A stretch of 14,817 nt of DNA from an uncultured Bacteroidota bacterium. Lineage in GTDB: Bacteria > Bacteroidota > Bacteroidia > Chitinophagales > Chitinophagaceae. The DNA lies in NCBI GenBank assembly GCA_903912435.1, contig CAIWHI010000728.1, forward strand, positions 1 through 14,817, given 5' to 3'. The first letter of the stretch is position 1. Each line of letters begins with the position of its first letter. The position numbers were made by a program, and so were the translations under genes. Below are positions 12,711 through 14,817 of this stretch, one piece after another. The notes under the pieces are model-generated. The model was not told where the DNA came from and searched no databases. It saw nothing but the letters and a program-made list of their open reading frames with translations.

Positions 12711-12744
12711 AAAATAGTGCCAACCCTGAGAGAGTTGGCACTAT
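12708..12744 (-). terminator. Terminator of the early operon
   Basis: A perfect 11-bp stem (ATAGTGCCAAC 12714-12724 with GTTGGCACTAT 12734-12744, loop of 9) is followed on the minus strand by a run of T residues (12713-12708). Confidence 0.88.
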
Positions 12745-12824
12745 AAAGCTTTGAGCAGCCTTTGTTGTGTTGGATGAATCAAAATTACACATAGCTTTGA
12801 TATTTCCAAAATATTTTTCAAACA

Positions 12825-13106
12825 TTATTCAGTTATAATTACGTTTCCTAAAATGGCATAGCCTAATGGAGTATTGTCAACCTTATTGACTATTACGTTG
12901 TATACTCCAAAATGTTTGACTTCAATAGTCATGCCGGTTATTACTTCATCAGTCACAAACCTGGTAAACTCATTGTCTGTACCAAATACCGCCTTACTGT
13001 ATTTTCGTTTCACCTGATCTATACACTGTGTATCATTGGGAACTGTTATCATGCATATAAGCAGGAGCAGAGCGAATATTATTAGGGATCTGGAAAAGTA
13101 TTTCAT
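12825..13106 (-). CDS. Small exported or membrane-anchored protein, early operon
   Basis: The product is 93 residues. The N-terminus MKYFSRSLIIFALLLLICMI is a typical signal peptide or anchor; the mature part has two Cys-free strands, and the ending FGVYNVIVN then PLGYAILGNVII loosely resembles DUF4359-type small proteins (tentative). Start and upstream stop overlap as ATGA. It is the last gene before the early terminator. An envelope role, for example superinfection exclusion, is possible but unsupported beyond the signal peptide. Confidence 0.55.
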   Translation of the reverse strand: MKYFSRSLIIFALLLLICMITVPNDTQCIDQVKRKYSKAVFGTDNEFTRFVTDEVITGMTIEVKHFGVYNVIVNKVDNTPLGYAILGNVIITE

Positions 13107-13372
13107 GCTACATGTTTTTTAGGTACTGGAATAATATCTATCGAGCGAATTTCTTTTAAGTTTAAATAGTGCCGGTTTCCGCAGATTTTAAACAGGATAT
13201 TTAATCTCCGGCCTACCTGTTTTGTTTCTATTTGGCAAATAACCCAAATAGGTTTTTCGCCTGGTCCCTCTTTTAAATCGATTCCTACATCTATCCAATA
13301 ATATTCATCTTTTGGCAGATTCCAAATTGTATCCTGATCTATCTTGCTCCAGAGATAACCGGTATTAAACAT
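13103..13372 (-). CDS. Hypothetical protein, early operon
   Basis: This 89-residue soluble protein has a beta-rich pattern (YYWIDVGIDL, KPIWVICQIETKQV, LNILFKICG) and a Pro-rich end. It is coupled to the next gene by ATGA and follows the previous gene by 26 bases. No family recognised. Confidence 0.5.
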   Translation of the reverse strand: MFNTGYLWSKIDQDTIWNLPKDEYYWIDVGIDLKEGPGEKPIWVICQIETKQVGRRLNILFKICGNRHYLNLKEIRSIDIIPVPKKHVA

Positions 13373-13398
13373 GGTGGATGTTCTATGTAGTAACCTGG

Positions 13399-13614
13399 TT
13401 AGAATAAATTTAGTTGTTGTTTTTTATCAATCAATTGCATTAGCTGTGTTTCGCTGTGAGCGTGAATACTTTCATAAAATTTAGTAGCTACAAATGAGAA
13501 GTTATAACATAAATCCTGATTGTATATCATATTCATATTTAGCCGCCTGGTGACGTTCCATCCCTGATAACTGCCTACAGCTAGTGTATCATTTACTTGT
13601 GTGAATGCTATCAT
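13399..13614 (-). CDS. Hypothetical protein, early operon
   Basis: The frame is open up to 13656, but the internal ATG at 13612-13614 (MIAFTQVNDTLAVGSYQ) gives a 71-residue product with a 26-base overlap with the upstream gene, instead of 68 bases, so I prefer it. The protein is soluble with a polar, Gln-rich C-terminus. No family recognised. Confidence 0.4.
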   Translation of the reverse strand: MIAFTQVNDTLAVGSYQGWNVTRRLNMNMIYNQDLCYNFSFVATKFYESIHAHSETQLMQLIDKKQQLNLF

Positions 13615-13957
13615 CTTTCGGATCTTGTAAAATGTCAGCAGGATAATGATATTCAAACTTTGGTGGAAATCTTTTTTGCCACCAAGCCCGCAGCCTAGCC
13701 TTTAGGGGTATTTTTTTTTGTTTAAACTTGCCTCTAAGTTTTAAAAGGTAGTTATGGTCCTTGCACAGATCCGAGTATATAGCCATAAGTTCCACTATAT
13801 TAATATCCTTATCGCTACATTTAGCAATAAAAAAAGCCTCAACACCCTCACCTGCGTATATACCGGCTCCATAGCCTATTATTACTTTGCAGCTCCATTT
13901 CTGATTCATCAATGATTGGAATGTATTACCCGGATTATTATTCCCTGTCTCTACCAT
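13589..13957 (-). CDS. Hypothetical protein, early operon
   Basis: This 122-residue protein has an N-terminal half with a short strand-turn IGYGAGIYAGEGVEAFFIAK, resembling a small alpha/beta fold. The C-terminal half is strongly basic (LRGKFKQKK, LKARLRAWWQKRFPP). It overlaps the genes on both sides by about 20-26 bases, consistent with a packed early operon. No family recognised; nucleic-acid binding is possible from charge. Confidence 0.5.
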   Translation of the reverse strand: MVETGNNNPGNTFQSLMNQKWSCKVIIGYGAGIYAGEGVEAFFIAKCSDKDINIVELMAIYSDLCKDHNYLLKLRGKFKQKKIPLKARLRAWWQKRFPPKFEYHYPADILQDPKDDSIHTSK

Positions 13958-14261
13958 GCTCTTCTATGATTTTATTGATGATCAATGAATAAGCCTTTGC
14001 GAAATCATCAGGATCGCACAAAGGTTGCGTCTGCATCATTTCCATGAATTGCTGATAACTTGTTTGAGTATAAGTTATCATTACCGAATCCTGTTTACTC
14101 CTGGTAGTAGTCATTACTGCTAATGATTCGGTAGCTGATAGTATCTTAGTAATCATTACTGTCTTGATCCCATTTTGCTCCGGTAGGTCAAGCTTGAGAT
14201 ATTGCGGAAATGTCATTTCCGTATACTCTTCTCCGTTGTGGATGCGTGTTTCTTTTTGCAT
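13938..14261 (-). CDS. Hypothetical protein, early operon
   Basis: This 107-residue protein has a beta-rich first half (YLKLDLPEQNGIKTVMITK, then SLAVMTTTRSKQDSVMITY) and a helical, acidic end (DDFAKAYSLIINKIIEEHG). Its leader holds two 14-base A-rich repeats (14270-14299). No family recognised. Confidence 0.5.
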   Translation of the reverse strand: MQKETRIHNGEEYTEMTFPQYLKLDLPEQNGIKTVMITKILSATESLAVMTTTRSKQDSVMITYTQTSYQQFMEMMQTQPLCDPDDFAKAYSLIINKIIEEHGRDRE

Positions 14262-14269
14262 AAAATATT

Positions 14270-14299
14270 AAAGTTAAAAGTAAAAAGTTGAAAGTAAAA
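14270..14299. repeat. Tandem 14-base repeat in an early-operon leader
   Basis: The unit AAAGTTAAAAGTAA is repeated with one mismatch (second unit has G for A). It lies in the 49-base gap between two early genes. On the coding strand it is T-rich; it may be chance low complexity or a leader element. Confidence 0.4.
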
Positions 14300-14310
14300 A
14301 CTAACTGTGA

Positions 14311-14694
14311 TCATCCGGCATCGGTAGTAGTAGTGGCATAATCTGATATTATTTTAGTGAAAAAAAGTCTTGTATTTAAAATAGCCTGGTGCATGTCGGA
14401 TTCATTTTCTATTCCCTCAATTAGCACCAACCAACTACAAAAATGTCCGTCCTGGTCTTCGGGGTCTGATGATGGATAGAAAGGTTTGTTTAGCCATCCA
14501 TTCCATAATTTCCAGTATTCATTATTATGCGGTGAATCTGTATCAACATTTTCGATATCATAACACAGCCTCATTTCATTACTTCCATTGAAAATAACTT
14601 TCTTCCTGAATGTTACTCCCTCGTGCTTTATATAGCATGGCATTGATATCAATTCCTGTATCAGGTCTTTACCTATATTGGCTGTACGTTCCAT
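14311..14694 (-). CDS. Hypothetical protein, early operon
   Basis: The product is 127 residues from the ATG at 14692-14694; a GTG two codons earlier (14698-14700) is an alternative start. It is soluble, with a Trp-rich centre (EYWKLWNGWLNKPFYP) and a Thr-rich C-terminal tail. Its start overlaps the end of the 91-aa gene by 22 bases. No family recognised. Confidence 0.55.
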   Translation of the reverse strand: MERTANIGKDLIQELISMPCYIKHEGVTFRKKVIFNGSNEMRLCYDIENVDTDSPHNNEYWKLWNGWLNKPFYPSSDPEDQDGHFCSWLVLIEGIENESDMHQAILNTRLFFTKIISDYATTTTDAG

Positions 14695-14817
14695 ATGCAC
14701 ATCACCGGTACCGGTGGAATTTGTTTAAAATAGTTAAGAAAAACACAATCACAATAATATTGCTTACCAGGTTCTATTTTTTCGGTAGTGGCTGTTGTCT
14801 CCAGAGGAAGAATAGTA
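14673..14817 (-). CDS. C-terminal part of the 91-aa early protein (duplicate copy)
   Basis: This is the right-hand copy of the gene that starts at 272; only its last third to half is present before the window ends. The TAG stop at 14673-14675 is the true end of the gene. It should be merged with 1-272 into one 91-codon gene on the circular map. Confidence 0.75.
   Translation of the reverse strand, partial: TILPLETTATTEKIEPGKQYYCDCVFLNYFKQIPPVPVMCIWNVQPI
14677..14817. repeat. Terminal direct repeat, right copy (circular overlap)
   Basis: Exact copy of bases 1-141. It should be trimmed before gene counting. It holds the C-terminal part of the 91-aa gene that starts at 272 and the first codons of the gene that ends at 14311. 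Confidence 0.93.

Larger units (their letters stand above)
12657..12760. repeat. Inverted 9-mers flanking the early terminator and P5
   Basis: GGCTGCTCA (12657-12665) and TGAGCAGCC (12752-12760) are perfect inverted copies, bracketing the terminator and promoter P5. In single-stranded form they would close a larger stem around the terminator hairpin. May be chance. Confidence 0.3.

Noticed and set aside
1..14817. CRISPR array, tRNA or rRNA genes, insertion sequences, integrase
   Set aside because: I saw no regularly spaced repeats, no tRNA cloverleaf, no transposase and no recombinase motifs. Integration, if any, would need host enzymes.

Overview
The window is one complete circular genome of about 14,676 bp, opened at an arbitrary point. 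Its first and last 141 bases are identical, so the last 141 bases repeat the start. Every convincing gene lies on the minus strand. The content suggests a small virus of a Bacteroidota host: a non-tailed icosahedral phage, probably with a membrane, replicating by rolling circle. It resembles the general plan of circular-ssDNA Bacteroidota phages such as FLiP (Finnlakeviridae) and the proposed Obscuriviridae; no closer assignment is possible without searches. The host guess rests on five promoters of Bacteroidota type (TTTG, 18-19 bases, TACATTTG), A/T-rich leaders and few Shine-Dalgarno sites.

Layout in the direction of transcription (high to low coordinates, wrapping through position 1). (1) Control region, about 512-1040: three promoters sharing a TGTATACACA operator, two terminators, a branched fold and a candidate small RNA. 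(2) Early operon: an 80-aa ribbon-helix-helix-like regulator (269-511), a 91-aa gene crossing the cut point (272 through 1 to 14673), then six small unknown proteins (14694 down to 12825), closed by a terminator at 12708-12744. (3) Replication block from its own promoter (12680-12710): a 95-aa protein, a DNA cytosine-5 methyltransferase, a 61-aa protein and a 498-aa HUH replication initiator. (4) A 71-aa alanine/valine-rich protein with its own promoter (9429-9459) and a strong terminator (9119-9149). (5) Virion operon, 9087 down to 1092: a 93-aa protein resembling the 71-aa one, an N-terminally anchored LEA14-like protein, a transglutaminase-fold protein with a C-terminal membrane anchor, a histone-H1-like basic protein, a multi-pass membrane protein, two beta-rich capsid candidates, a coiled-coil protein, a small beta protein, a modular spike, and a glucosaminidase-like lysin with a C-terminal anchor. 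A terminator at 1033-1064 ends it.

Working model: Rep nicks an origin in one of the hairpin-rich intergenic regions. The methyltransferase protects or marks the double-stranded form. The small repressor sets early expression through the shared operators. Readthrough of the terminator after the 71-aa gene, and a hairpin after the main capsid gene, would grade structural gene output. Two different wall-active enzymes, both carried on C-terminal membrane anchors, could help a lipid-containing virion cross the Gram-negative envelope.
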